From DASPWV01 sp046727855 (GTDB lineage: Bacteria > Acidobacteriota > Vicinamibacteria > Vicinamibacterales > UBA2999): 64,000 nt of DNA. The DNA is taken from NCBI GenBank assembly GCA_046727855.1, contig JBKPDL010000026.1:1-64000 (forward strand), given 5' to 3'. Position numbers and translations under genes: made by a program. The notes beneath the pieces are model-generated. The model searched no databases, had not been told where the DNA came from, and saw nothing but the letters and a program-made list of their open reading frames with translations. How positions within the stretch are numbered: the first letter of the stretch is position 1; each line of letters begins with the position of its first letter. Shown here in pieces: positions 48,357 through 59,479 of the stretch.

Positions 48357-48384
48357 CGCGGAGCTTTAGCTCCGCCTACGACGC
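48357..48384. repeat. REP-like palindrome at the 3' end of the ABC gene
   Basis: GCGGAG-CTTTAG-CTCCGC plus CTACGACGC belongs to the palindrome family. Its tail overlaps the last codons and stop (48376-48378) of the upstream ABC gene, encoding the final Ala-Ala-Ser. Confidence 0.6.
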
Positions 48385-50202
48385 AGCAAGTTCTTCCTCC
48401 AACAATTGCTTCTGATGGAGATCGGCGTAGATGCCGCCCATCGCCACGAGCTCGTTGTGGGTGCCGCGCTCGGCGATACGCCCGCCGTCCAACACGAGAA
48501 TGAGATCCGCGTCCCGAACCGTCGAGATTCGATGCGAAACGATCAGCGCGGTGCGCTCGCCCATCACTTGCCGCAGTCTGCCCAAGATCTCCTCCTCTGT
48601 GTGCGTATCTACTGCCGACAGCGCATCGTCCAGAATCAGGATTCGTGGATCGACATACAGCGCCCGCGCTATCGCCGTGCGCTGCTTTTGCCCACCCGAC
48701 AACGTGATGCCACGCTCGCCGACACGGGTTTGGTAACCTTGGGGAAAATCGGCGACATCCTTATCGAGCCGCGCAATCGCCGACACTTCCGCAATCCGCT
48801 CCACATCGGCGTAATTGCGCACCGCCCCTTCTGCACCCCCCGGACTATCCGCACCCGAACTGCCCGCCGCAAACGCAACGTTTTCGGCAACCGTATCGGA
48901 GAACAAGAACGGCTCCTGCGGCACGAAGGCGATCGCGCCGCGCACCGTCGCAAGCGGCAAGGTCCGAACGTCCATACCATCGATGAACACCGTGCCGGGC
49001 GGCGGGTCGTGTAACCGTGCAAGCAGCGAGAGCAGCGTGCTTTTGCCCGACCCAGTACGTCCCACGATCGCGACCTTCTGCCCCGCCGCGATCCGGACGT
49101 TGACGTTGTCGAGCACGCGTTGATCGCCGTATGCGAACGACAGGTTGCGGAACTCAACGGCGCCTCGAATGTCGGCAGCCGACACGTCGGTTCGTGTCTC
49201 GCTCATGTCGGCAATGGCTGGCGGGGTATCCATGACTTCGAGCATCCGGCTCCACGATGCGCGGCCTCGCTGCAGCAGATTCGTCACCCAGCCGAAGGCG
49301 ATCATGGGCCACGACAGCATCATCAGGTAGGTGTTGAAGGCGACGAGCTCGCCGACCGACATGCGGCCGGCAATCACATCGCGTGCGCCAATCCAGAGCA
49401 CGAGCAGCTCGGAGACGCCCATGAAAAAGCCCATGCTCGGAAAAAACAACCCCTGCATCCGAATCAGTGTGCGATTGCGGTCGATGTATTCCTGATTGGC
49501 GCGGCGAAACCGCTCGAGCTCGTAGTTCTCCTGTCCGTAGGCGCGAATCACGCGTACACCGGCGAGGGCCTCTTGTGTAACCGCGCTCAGGTCCGAAAGC
49601 TGCTGCTGAATCCGTTCGAAGCGCTCGTGAATAGCGCGGCCCGAGTAGCGCGCGACAAGCGTCACCACCGGCAGCGGAAGCAGCGCAATCAGCGTGAGAC
49701 GTGCGTTGATCGTCGCCATCATCGACAGCGCGACCACGAAGGTGAACGCCGTGCTCGCGGTGTACATCACCGCCGGACCGATCATCATGCGCACCGCATT
49801 GAGATCGTTGGTCGCCCGCGACATCAGATCGCCGGTGCGATGACGATGAAAGTACGAGAGTGGAAGTCGCTGCAGGTGCGCGAAGAAGGCGTTGCGCAGG
49901 TCGTACTCGATATCGCGCGACGCGCCGATGATGACGCGTCGCATCACGTATCGGCTCACGCCGCCGATGATCGTCACCGCCAATATCAGCGACGCATAGA
50001 CCAGCAGCTTGGCACGGGTGACGCCTTGCTGCAGATCGTCGATCGCATGGCGCAACACCCATGGCCCCAGCAACGTGACCGCCGCTGTGGAGACGACGCA
50101 CGCGAATCCGAGGACATAACGTCCGCGATAACGGACAACAAACCTCAACAGGCGATGGAAAGATGAGTTCAACGCAGGTCTTTCACCTATTTTCCATGAC
50201 AA
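48376..50202 (-). CDS. ABC exporter half, subunit with degenerate catalytic site
   Basis: The 608-residue half transporter has six membrane helices in the first 320 residues and an ATPase domain with Walker A IVGRTGSGKSTLLSLLARLH, signature ITLSGGQKQRTAIARALYVD and Walker B ILILDDALSAVDTHTEE. Asp replaces the catalytic Glu, as in heterodimeric exporters such as TM287/288 and BmrCD, where one of the two sites is inactive. The Q-loop region contains an extra insert (AAGSSGADSPGGAEGAVRNY). It precedes its partner on the same strand and diverges from cstA. Confidence 0.9.
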   Translation of the reverse strand: MSWKIGERPALNSSFHRLLRFVVRYRGRYVLGFACVVSTAAVTLLGPWVLRHAIDDLQQGVTRAKLLVYASLILAVTIIGGVSRYVMRRVIIGASRDIEYDLRNAFFAHLQRLPLSYFHRHRTGDLMSRATNDLNAVRMMIGPAVMYTASTAFTFVVALSMMATINARLTLIALLPLPVVTLVARYSGRAIHERFERIQQQLSDLSAVTQEALAGVRVIRAYGQENYELERFRRANQEYIDRNRTLIRMQGLFFPSMGFFMGVSELLVLWIGARDVIAGRMSVGELVAFNTYLMMLSWPMIAFGWVTNLLQRGRASWSRMLEVMDTPPAIADMSETRTDVSAADIRGAVEFRNLSFAYGDQRVLDNVNVRIAAGQKVAIVGRTGSGKSTLLSLLARLHDPPPGTVFIDGMDVRTLPLATVRGAIAFVPQEPFLFSDTVAENVAFAAGSSGADSPGGAEGAVRNYADVERIAEVSAIARLDKDVADFPQGYQTRVGERGITLSGGQKQRTAIARALYVDPRILILDDALSAVDTHTEEEILGRLRQVMGERTALIVSHRISTVRDADLILVLDGGRIAERGTHNELVAMGGIYADLHQKQLLEEELAAS

Positions 50203-50251
50203 TCGCTTGCATTACCCCAAAGCCCTGCTGGTATCATCGAGCCGCCCAACT

Positions 50252-52084
<1,833 letters not shown>

Positions 52085-52112
52085 ATGGTTTAGCCGGTTA
52101 CAATGAAAATCA

Positions 52113-52937
52113 ATGGTTGAGCTGGTTCACCGATTAAGGCGCGTTGCATTTGCGCTGTTCGTCGTTCTCACGTGGGTTTCTCTAGCTGAGGCGCAATATC
52201 GACGGCCACTAGAACCGTCGATTGGCGAGGACTACCACGTTGAGGCATCCGCCGTCCTCTGGAGCGCGGCGCCCGGTCTCGATATCTCCAGCGATGGGCT
52301 GGGACAAACCGGCACGGTCATCGATCTCGTCGACGACCTCAACATACAGAAGAAGATGATTCGCGAGATTCGCGTCGTTCTTCGCCCCGCGACCAAGCAC
52401 AAGTTTCACTTCAACTACATGCCGATCAAGTACGAGGCTGAAGCCAGCGTGCCGCGCGAGTTCGTCTTCAATGGTCAGCGCTATCGCATTGGTATGCCGG
52501 TCAACACCACAGCCCAGTTGACGACGTACCGGCTAGGTTACGAGTACGATTTCTTCTATCGCGACAGGGGCTACGCAGGCGTAATGTTCGATCTCAAGTA
52601 CACGAACGTCGATGTTACGCTCGCGACGCCTATTACGTCCGAGTTCATGAAGGCACCGGCGCCTATTCCGGCCCTCGGGTTCACCGGACGCGGTTACATT
52701 GCATCTAACACGTCGGTGACCGGGGAGATTTCATTCTTCAAGGTCCCTGAGAACCTCGGCGGCGAAGACTTCGGCGGCCGGTATATCGATTTCGACATTT
52801 ACGGCACCTTTAACTTCAACAACAACGTTGGTGCGCAGTTTGGATACCGCTCTGTGGATGTGGACTACTTCACAGAAGCCGATACCGGCGCGCTCAACTT
52901 CAGAGGACCGTACTTCACCGGCGTCGTCCGGTTTTGA
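52113..52937 (+). CDS. Predicted outer membrane beta-barrel protein
   Basis: The 274-residue product has a signal peptide (VAFALFVVLTWVSLAEAQ) and a mature part dominated by alternating strands with aromatic belts (RVVLRPATKHKFHFNYMPIK, YRLGYEYDFFYRDRGYAGVM, VGAQFGYRSVDVDYF), ending in GVVRF; a C-terminal Phe is the usual Bam recognition signal. It was not matched to a named family. It lies 28 bases after cstA on the same strand and may be its outer-membrane companion, but that is inference. Confidence 0.65.
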   Translation: MVELVHRLRRVAFALFVVLTWVSLAEAQYRRPLEPSIGEDYHVEASAVLWSAAPGLDISSDGLGQTGTVIDLVDDLNIQKKMIREIRVVLRPATKHKFHFNYMPIKYEAEASVPREFVFNGQRYRIGMPVNTTAQLTTYRLGYEYDFFYRDRGYAGVMFDLKYTNVDVTLATPITSEFMKAPAPIPALGFTGRGYIASNTSVTGEISFFKVPENLGGEDFGGRYIDFDIYGTFNFNNNVGAQFGYRSVDVDYFTEADTGALNFRGPYFTGVVRF

Positions 52938-52999
52938 CCAGGCCGACCTCAACGTTCACGGCTACGGGTTCGAATTGAGCAGTGACCAGCCGCGGCCTC

Positions 53000-53755
53000 T
53001 CAGGTCCTCCCCACCGGTTTAATCGCATGCAACAACAACGAGCTGCCAATCGGCATGTTCGTCACGCGCAGCGCGGCGGCTTCTAACCCCACCAGCGTGC
53101 TGAAGAATCCGTTAATCGGCGCCGGCGGCACCGTGATGTCGAACTCGCCTGCCTCCAGCTTGCCACCGCTCCGCCAGCGTTGCCAGAGCCGTACCGGCAG
53201 CATGATCGGGAAGAGCGTCGCATGTGCGAAGGTCAAACGCTCGATGACGAAGCCGGCGCACTTGAAGAGCGCGCGCAGCGTCGCCGGCGTATAGCGGCGC
53301 ACTTCTTCCGACAGCACCGAGTGTCCACCGCTCAACACGTTGAGCGCCGCGACGTTGAGGATCGCGTGACCTCCGGGTTTCAGCACGCGCCACATTTCGC
53401 GCACCGCCTCGCGCTCCACCGCATCAGGCAGCGTCTGAAACACGTCAAACGACGTGACCACATCGAATTGGCCGCTCGCAAACGGTATGGCGGCAATGCT
53501 CGCGCGCGCGATGTCGCGGCGCCCCATGGCGCGGGCAAAGGCGAGGCCATTCCATGTGAGATCGAACCCAAAGGCGTCGCCAAACTTCTCGAGCATCGCG
53601 AGATTGGAACCGGTACCGCAACCGCAATCGAGCAAACGCGGACGCGCGCGACCCTTGACCGCGCGCGCGATTTCAGGGCGCACATACCAACGAAACCCGC
53701 GAAACCAAAAGTGTGATTGCTCGGCGCGATAGGTGAGTTCGAGCAGGCGGTCCAT
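53000..53755 (-). CDS. Class I SAM-dependent methyltransferase
   Basis: The 251-residue enzyme has an N-terminal AEQSHFWFRGFRWYVRPEIA, SAM motif I RLLDCGCGTGSNLAMLEKFG, motif II FDVVTSFDVFQTL and the LKPGGHAILNVAALNVLSGG block. The HFWFRGRR-type start is typical of methyltransferases encoded beside polyprenyl-phosphate glycosyltransferases. It diverges from a GT-C-like membrane protein gene with 24 bases between starts, which supports a role in lipid-linked glycan or exported glycolipid modification. Confidence 0.85.
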   Translation of the reverse strand: MDRLLELTYRAEQSHFWFRGFRWYVRPEIARAVKGRARPRLLDCGCGTGSNLAMLEKFGDAFGFDLTWNGLAFARAMGRRDIARASIAAIPFASGQFDVVTSFDVFQTLPDAVEREAVREMWRVLKPGGHAILNVAALNVLSGGHSVLSEEVRRYTPATLRALFKCAGFVIERLTFAHATLFPIMLPVRLWQRWRSGGKLEAGEFDITVPPAPINGFFSTLVGLEAAALRVTNMPIGSSLLLHAIKPVGRT

Positions 53756-53779
53756 GCAGTCGGGACGGGGCGAGGCCTC

Positions 53780-55444
53780 ATGCTACCATGGCGCTCCGTG
53801 ATCGCCTGCGCGCGTGGCCTCGGCGAGGCGCTCCTCGTCGTCGTGGCCGGCCTGATGCTGACTGTGGCAATGACCTACCCGTTGGCGTTCAAGATCGATT
53901 CAATCGGCCGCCTCAACACCGACGACGGACGTTGGAGCATATGGGTCGTGTCGTGGGTAGCGCACGCGCTGACGACAAATCCGCTGGGTGTATTCGACGC
54001 CAATATCTTTTACCCGCACAAGTCGACGCTGGCGTATTCGGAAGCCAACATCGTCGCCGGCGCGATCGGCGCACCGATATGGGCGATGTCGCACAATCCA
54101 TATCTCACGCACAACTTTGTCGTGATCGTTTCGTTCGTGACGGCGTTTGCCGGAGCGTATTACTTGGTCCGGTATCTCGCGATTAGCCGCGCGGCCGCGA
54201 TGGTGGCGGCGGTCCTGTATGCGTTTTGCCCCTTCGTCTTCGCGCGAACGGCACACATTCAACTGCTGCTCACCGGCGGCCTTCCGTTCTGCATGCTCGC
54301 CTTTCATCGCCTCGTGATTCAGCCAACCGTGCCGCGCGCGACGACGCTCGGCGTCCTCATCGCGGTGCAATCACTCGCGTGTGCGTACTACGGCGTGTTT
54401 GCCATCCTGATGGTTGGGCTCGGCACGGCGCTGTTCGCAGTAACACGCGGCCTGTGGCGTTCGCGTGACTATTGGATCGGTCTCGGACTTGCGGCGTTTG
54501 TCAGCGCGGCGTTGACGTTTCCGTTCTTCTTGCCGTACCTGCGCGTGCAGCGTGAGCTGGGATTTGCACGAACCCTCGAGGACACGCGCGAGTTTTCAGT
54601 GAATGCCGGAGCGTGGTTTGCGTCGTCGGCGTGGGCGCACCGGTGGTGGCTTCCCGGCCTGGGTGAATTCAACGAGGTGCTGTTTCCCGGAATTCTCACA
54701 CTCGTCCTCGGTATCAGCGGCGCGATTTGGATGTGGAGGAACACTGCGCACGGCAATCGCGACGTGTTCCTGCTGTATTTCCTGATCGCCGTGATTGCGT
54801 TCTGGTCGTCGTTCGGCCCAGACGCAGGTCTCTACTGGATCTTGTACAAAACGATCCCGATTTTCTCTTTCATGCGCGCACCCGGCCGGATGGGGATCAT
54901 GGTGGTGCTGGCGCTGATCGTTCTCGCCGGACCGCTGCTGGCATCGATGCTCGCCCGCATGCGTTTGCCGTTGCTCGCGGGCGCAACAGTGGCGCTCATC
55001 GCGGCCGCGGAGCTGGCCGCAGCCCCGCTCCGGCAGCTACGTGACGCCGAGCCAGTCTCGCCTGTGTACCGCACGCTCGCCACCCTGAGCTATGCGCCAG
55101 TGATCGAGCTGCCCTATTGGTACGAGCGCAGCGACTTCCCGCGGCATGCCTACTACATGCTCAGTTCAACGACGCACTGGTTCCCGCTGATCAACGGCTA
55201 CAGCGACCACATTCCGCAGGATTTCCGCGACACAGTGATTCCGCTCAGCTCGTTTCCATCGCGCGCGTCGTTCCACCTTCTCGGTCGGGTGCACACGCGC
55301 TACGTGGTGTTCCACTTGAACATGTACGACGCGCGCCTGCGTCAGCGGCTGATGGAGCGCCTGGACGCGTACTCAAAGTACCTGCGACCGTTGATGCGCG
55401 ATGGTGACGTGTGGCTGTTCGAAATCGTCGACTGGCCGAAGTAG
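53780..55444 (+). CDS. GT-C-like polytopic membrane protein, copy 1
   Basis: ATG 53780 starts MLPWRSVIACARGLGEALLV. The 554-residue protein has about twelve membrane helices; in the first external loop, an acidic pair (GRLNTDDGRWSIWVVSW) sits where GT-C glycosyltransferases hold their catalytic Asp. NIFYPHKSTLAYSEANIVAG follows. The C-terminal soluble part contains ELPYWYERSDFPRHAYYMLS and WFPLINGYSDHIPQDF. No named family was recognised. The next gene is a clear paralogue overlapping by 34 bases, so the pair likely acts together, perhaps adding sugars from lipid carriers. Confidence 0.7.
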   Translation: MLPWRSVIACARGLGEALLVVVAGLMLTVAMTYPLAFKIDSIGRLNTDDGRWSIWVVSWVAHALTTNPLGVFDANIFYPHKSTLAYSEANIVAGAIGAPIWAMSHNPYLTHNFVVIVSFVTAFAGAYYLVRYLAISRAAAMVAAVLYAFCPFVFARTAHIQLLLTGGLPFCMLAFHRLVIQPTVPRATTLGVLIAVQSLACAYYGVFAILMVGLGTALFAVTRGLWRSRDYWIGLGLAAFVSAALTFPFFLPYLRVQRELGFARTLEDTREFSVNAGAWFASSAWAHRWWLPGLGEFNEVLFPGILTLVLGISGAIWMWRNTAHGNRDVFLLYFLIAVIAFWSSFGPDAGLYWILYKTIPIFSFMRAPGRMGIMVVLALIVLAGPLLASMLARMRLPLLAGATVALIAAAELAAAPLRQLRDAEPVSPVYRTLATLSYAPVIELPYWYERSDFPRHAYYMLSSTTHWFPLINGYSDHIPQDFRDTVIPLSSFPSRASFHLLGRVHTRYVVFHLNMYDARLRQRLMERLDAYSKYLRPLMRDGDVWLFEIVDWPK

Positions 55445-56988
55445 CACTATTCGTCGGCCTGACGCTGCTCCACACCTGGCCGCTCGCTTCGGATCCTGCG
55501 CATCTTTCACGACTCGACAACAGCGACACGGCGTTCAATACCTGGGTGGTCGCGTGGGATCAACATCAGCTGACGCGCGATCCGCTGCACCTCTTCGAGG
55601 CGCCGATTTTTTATCCCGAGCACGACACGCTCGCGTATTCGGAGCACCTCATCGTTCCGGCGATCATCGGGCTGCCGTTTGCATGGGCGGGCGCCTCGCC
55701 GGTGCTGCTCTACAACCTGCTGGTGATGCTTGCCTTCGTCTTGTCGGGCCTGTTCATGTGCCGGCTGGTGACGATCTGGACCGGCAGCATCGCCGCGGGG
55801 GTGATCGCCGGCGCGTTGTTCGCGTTCAACGCGCACGTGCTGACGCGCTTTGCGCATCTGCAGGCGCTGCACGTCGAATTCATTCCAATCGTGTTGTACG
55901 CGCTCGATCGGCTGCTCACCGATCCACGACTTCGCTATGCAGCCCTGCTCGCTGTCGGATTCGTACTGCAGTCACTGTGCTCCAACCACACGATGGTGAT
56001 GCTCGGCGGCGCGCTTGCTGTTGCGGTGCTGGTACGCCCTGAAACGTGGCACACGCCCCGACGAGTCTGGTCGCACCTGGCGCTTGCGGGCGCGGCGGGC
56101 GCGCTCGCGCTGACGCCGATTCTGCTGCCCTACTACCGGGTCCATGCGACACAAGGGCTGAATCGCTCCATCGAGGAGGTGCGACTCTATTCGGCCACCT
56201 GGGCCGATTATTTCGCCACCGCGGGGCGTGTCCATTACTCGCTGTGGGCACATCGGCTCGCGGCGGACCGCACGGCGCTGTTTCCCGGCTTCACCGCCGT
56301 GCTGCTGTCGTTGGTGGCAATCGCAACGGGCGAGGCGTGGCGCAATCGCCGCGCACGACTGCTGTTGCCGTTCGCGGTCGCAGGCGTGCTGCTCTCGTTC
56401 GGCGCCAATTTGCCGGGCTACGCCTGGCTGCAGGAGCACATCGGCCTGCTGCAGGGAATTCGCGCGGCTGCACGCTGGGGATACCTGCTGCTCGTCGCCG
56501 TTGCGGTGCTCGCTGGATTCGGCGTCGCGGTTCTCCAGCGACACTTCGGGTCGCGGTCGTGGTGGGCTGCGCTCGTCGTGGCGCTCGTTGGTGCCGTCAC
56601 GATCGAAGCCCTGCGGGCTCCTCTGGCGCTTGTCCGGTTCGAGGGCGTCCCCTCCGTGTTCGGCCGGATGCGCGCACACGAAGTGCGCGCGATCGTGATG
56701 TATCCGCTCTATCAGGGCGAAGTGTTCTACTTGAACGCCCGCTACTTGCTCGATCAGACGCGCCACTGGAAGCCGCTCGTGAACGGCTACAGCGGCTTCG
56801 CGCCGGAGAGTTACGTGCAGCGCGCGGCACGGCTCAATCGTTTTCCCGCACCCGAAGCGGTCGCCGAACTGCGCGCGCTTGGCGTCAGCCACGCCATGCT
56901 GCACTACCGCGCGCCCGAGCTGCGCAGTCACCCAGATTTGGAGTTGGTGCTCGAACAGGAAGGATGGTCGGTGTATCGGATCCGCTAG
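55411..56988 (+). CDS. GT-C-like polytopic membrane protein, copy 2
   Basis: GTG 55411 lies 34 bases inside the end of copy 1. The 525-residue product mirrors it: LSRLDNSDTAFNTWVVAWDQ, PIFYPEHDTLAYSEHLIVPA, about twelve membrane helices, and the C-terminal YPLYQGEVFYLNARYLLD, HWKPLVNGYSGFAPESY. The shared blocks show tandem duplication, although overall identity is modest. The acidic NSD after helix 1 again suggests a GT-C active site. Substrate unknown; the divergent methyltransferase is the only contextual hint. Confidence 0.7.
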   Translation: MAVRNRRLAEVALFVGLTLLHTWPLASDPAHLSRLDNSDTAFNTWVVAWDQHQLTRDPLHLFEAPIFYPEHDTLAYSEHLIVPAIIGLPFAWAGASPVLLYNLLVMLAFVLSGLFMCRLVTIWTGSIAAGVIAGALFAFNAHVLTRFAHLQALHVEFIPIVLYALDRLLTDPRLRYAALLAVGFVLQSLCSNHTMVMLGGALAVAVLVRPETWHTPRRVWSHLALAGAAGALALTPILLPYYRVHATQGLNRSIEEVRLYSATWADYFATAGRVHYSLWAHRLAADRTALFPGFTAVLLSLVAIATGEAWRNRRARLLLPFAVAGVLLSFGANLPGYAWLQEHIGLLQGIRAAARWGYLLLVAVAVLAGFGVAVLQRHFGSRSWWAALVVALVGAVTIEALRAPLALVRFEGVPSVFGRMRAHEVRAIVMYPLYQGEVFYLNARYLLDQTRHWKPLVNGYSGFAPESYVQRAARLNRFPAPEAVAELRALGVSHAMLHYRAPELRSHPDLELVLEQEGWSVYRIR

Positions 56989-57076
56989 AAGGTTGAACCA
57001 CACACTTCACAGATTCTGAATCGGTGAAATCCGTGCAACATGTGGCTCGTTTTCTTCGGGGTCAATTGCTGCGGCG

Positions 57077-59479
57077 CTATTTGCCCGTGGTCTTCTTCTT
57101 CTTCGGCGCAGCGGCCTTCTTCGCCGGCGTCACTTTCGTCGCCGTCGATTTCCGCGCCACGGACTTTCCGGCTGCCGGCTTGCTGGTCGACGCCTTCTTG
57201 GTTACCGGCTTCTTGGTGGTCTTCTTGGCCGCAGCCTTCTTCGTGCTCGGCTTGGACGTGACTTTCGCCACGTACTTCGCCGCTGCCGGCCGGAACACCG
57301 GCGAAGGCTGCACGCCGTTGCCGTACAGCCGGCGATAATCTTCCGCGGTGCCGAGAATACGCTTCACGTAGTTCTGCGTCTCAGGGAACGGGATGTCGTC
57401 GATGAATTCGTCCTGCTCGAGATCGGGCTTGTCTTTGCGCCACCGCGCCACCCGGCTTTCCCCCGCGTTGTAGCTGGCGATGGCGTAGTGCAGGGCGCCG
57501 AACATGCGAATCAGCTCCGACAAATAGTGCGTGCCGATGCGCGCATTGAGTTCGGCTTCGGTCAGGCGTGACGGTGAGAACGGCCGAATCCCGAGCTCCT
57601 TGGCGAAGCGACGACCGGTCGTCGGCATCACCTGCATCAGTCCGATCGCGTTGGCGGAGGAAACAATTCCCGCGTCGAACGTCGACTCCTGTCCGATCAG
57701 CGCCGCAACCAGGTACGGATCGAGGTCGTTCTGCTGCGCGTAGCTCTGAATCATCGGCCAGTGATCGAGCGGAAAGATCACCTGCAGGATTTCGGTCGGC
57801 AGGCTCTCACCGCCAGCGGTCATGTACTGCGGATAGGCGCGCTTCATCGCGTTGATCCCGAGGCGCAGATTGCCGATTTTGTGCTGCACCAGCGCGATCG
57901 TCGCCTGTAGCGGCGCCGAATCGCCGTAGATGCGTTGCGCGTGCTGCAGCTCCGCGAGCGCCGGGTGATAGAGCTGCAACGCGATCAGCCGCGAAATGCG
58001 ATCGAGCGTGGGCGGCGGAGGCGGCGGGGGCGCGATTGCACGCCGCACACCCGGAGTGATGGTCGCTTCTTTTCGCTCGGCGAGCCGCTTCCACGCCAGC
58101 CGGCCATAGTACGTGTTCAGATAATCGGTCGCGGCAAGGCGATAGCGGTCGGTGGCGTCGGTCCGATTGCCAAGGCCGTCGTAGGCACGCGCGCTCCAGT
58201 ACAGCCACGCCGGACGATAGTCCGAGCGCGGGAATGCCGCGGCTCCGCGCTCGAAGATCCGGACGGTTTCGCCATACTCGTCGTTGCGATAGGCCCACCA
58301 GCCCGCCTTCCAAGCGGCGCGCTCGGCGTACCTGCCGGTTGGAAACTTGTCGACCATCTCGCGAAAGATCTCAGCGGCGCGTGCGGCTTCGTCCGCGCGC
58401 ACGTAGTGCGTGGCCACATCGTTGAGCGCTTCTTCCGCGCGTGCCCCTCGCGGATACGCCGTGACAAAGGCGCGCACCATCGATCGATACGCGTCGGTTT
58501 CGCCCAGGTCGCGCGTGACGCCAAGCAGCGCGAACTGCGCTTCCTCAGCGTATTTGGGGTGATTGAGATACAGCCGCAGCATGTCGCGCGCCGCGCGGTT
58601 GCGGCCTTCCTGCGCGTCGAGCGCCGCCAGATGGATGGCGACCAGGTCGCGATCTTCGCCCGCGACATGACTACGCACCCGCTCGTAGGCGCTGCGGGCG
58701 GGCGACAAACGGCGCGCTTTGAACAGCGCCTCAGCGCGATCGAGCTCCTTTTTGGCCGCCGCTGGATCGTCAAGATCGAATCCGTCGATCCGCTCCAGTC
58801 CGAGCTCCGCTTCGTTGCCTTCCTGCGTGAGCGGGAACGTCTCGAGCACGTAGCGGAACGCCTCGCGCGCTCGATCGCGATGGCCGTTCATCTCCGCCAT
58901 CATGCCGAGCTTGAGCCACGCGGTTTGCGGCGCGCCAAGGCTCCGTTTGACCAGGCTCTCGTAAATCGCTTCGGCGCCCGAGTAGTCGCTCCGCGCCTCG
59001 CGCACGTCAGCCTGTCGCAGCGCCCCCGCTTCCGGAAGATAGCCAAGCAGGTCCTGCGCCGCGACCGAGGCAAACGCGTTCTCGGCCTCCTCGAGCCGAT
59101 TCAGCCGCTGGAGGGCGATCCCGGTGTAATAACGGGCGTAAGGCGCAACCTCGGTCGAGGCAAGCGCCGGCGCGTTCACCAGCGGCAACGCAGTGGCGGC
59201 ATCCCCGGTCTGCTCGAGCATCCGCACGCCTTGTGCGAGTTGCACCAACACCCCGGGGGCCGCCGCAGAGCTCTTGGCGGGCGCGTACCACATGGCCTCG
59301 AGCGTTTCCGGCACGGCCGGGTGAAGCGTCGGGGACAGGGGCGCAGCGATCGTACTCGGTATGCCCGCGGTGACGAGCTCCTGCTGGGCGTCGGGCAATG
59401 CCGTCCCGGCCTGTACCGAGAGCAGCAGCGCCGAGGCGAGCAGCGCGAAGAGCAGACGCGTGTTGGTGCGTTCGTTCAT
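57077..59479 (-). CDS. slt: Soluble lytic murein transglycosylase with Lys/Ala-rich C-terminal tail
   Basis: ATG 59479 gives MNERTNTRLLFALLASALLL, a signal peptide. A superhelical, TPR-like region of about 520 residues follows, then the Slt catalytic domain with the acid in ALIGQESTFDAGIVSSANAI, GLMQVMPTTGRRFAKELGIR and YAIASYNAGESRVARW. It cleaves peptidoglycan to anhydromuropeptides. The last 70 residues are almost pure Lys/Ala/Thr/Pro (TKKAAAKKTTKKPVTKKAST and similar), like histone H1 tails; this may bind wall polyanions or DNA. The start overlaps the upstream gene's stop (ATGA, 59476-59479). Confidence 0.88.
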   Translation of the reverse strand: MNERTNTRLLFALLASALLLSVQAGTALPDAQQELVTAGIPSTIAAPLSPTLHPAVPETLEAMWYAPAKSSAAAPGVLVQLAQGVRMLEQTGDAATALPLVNAPALASTEVAPYARYYTGIALQRLNRLEEAENAFASVAAQDLLGYLPEAGALRQADVREARSDYSGAEAIYESLVKRSLGAPQTAWLKLGMMAEMNGHRDRAREAFRYVLETFPLTQEGNEAELGLERIDGFDLDDPAAAKKELDRAEALFKARRLSPARSAYERVRSHVAGEDRDLVAIHLAALDAQEGRNRAARDMLRLYLNHPKYAEEAQFALLGVTRDLGETDAYRSMVRAFVTAYPRGARAEEALNDVATHYVRADEAARAAEIFREMVDKFPTGRYAERAAWKAGWWAYRNDEYGETVRIFERGAAAFPRSDYRPAWLYWSARAYDGLGNRTDATDRYRLAATDYLNTYYGRLAWKRLAERKEATITPGVRRAIAPPPPPPPTLDRISRLIALQLYHPALAELQHAQRIYGDSAPLQATIALVQHKIGNLRLGINAMKRAYPQYMTAGGESLPTEILQVIFPLDHWPMIQSYAQQNDLDPYLVAALIGQESTFDAGIVSSANAIGLMQVMPTTGRRFAKELGIRPFSPSRLTEAELNARIGTHYLSELIRMFGALHYAIASYNAGESRVARWRKDKPDLEQDEFIDDIPFPETQNYVKRILGTAEDYRRLYGNGVQPSPVFRPAAAKYVAKVTSKPSTKKAAAKKTTKKPVTKKASTSKPAAGKSVARKSTATKVTPAKKAAAPKKKKTTGK

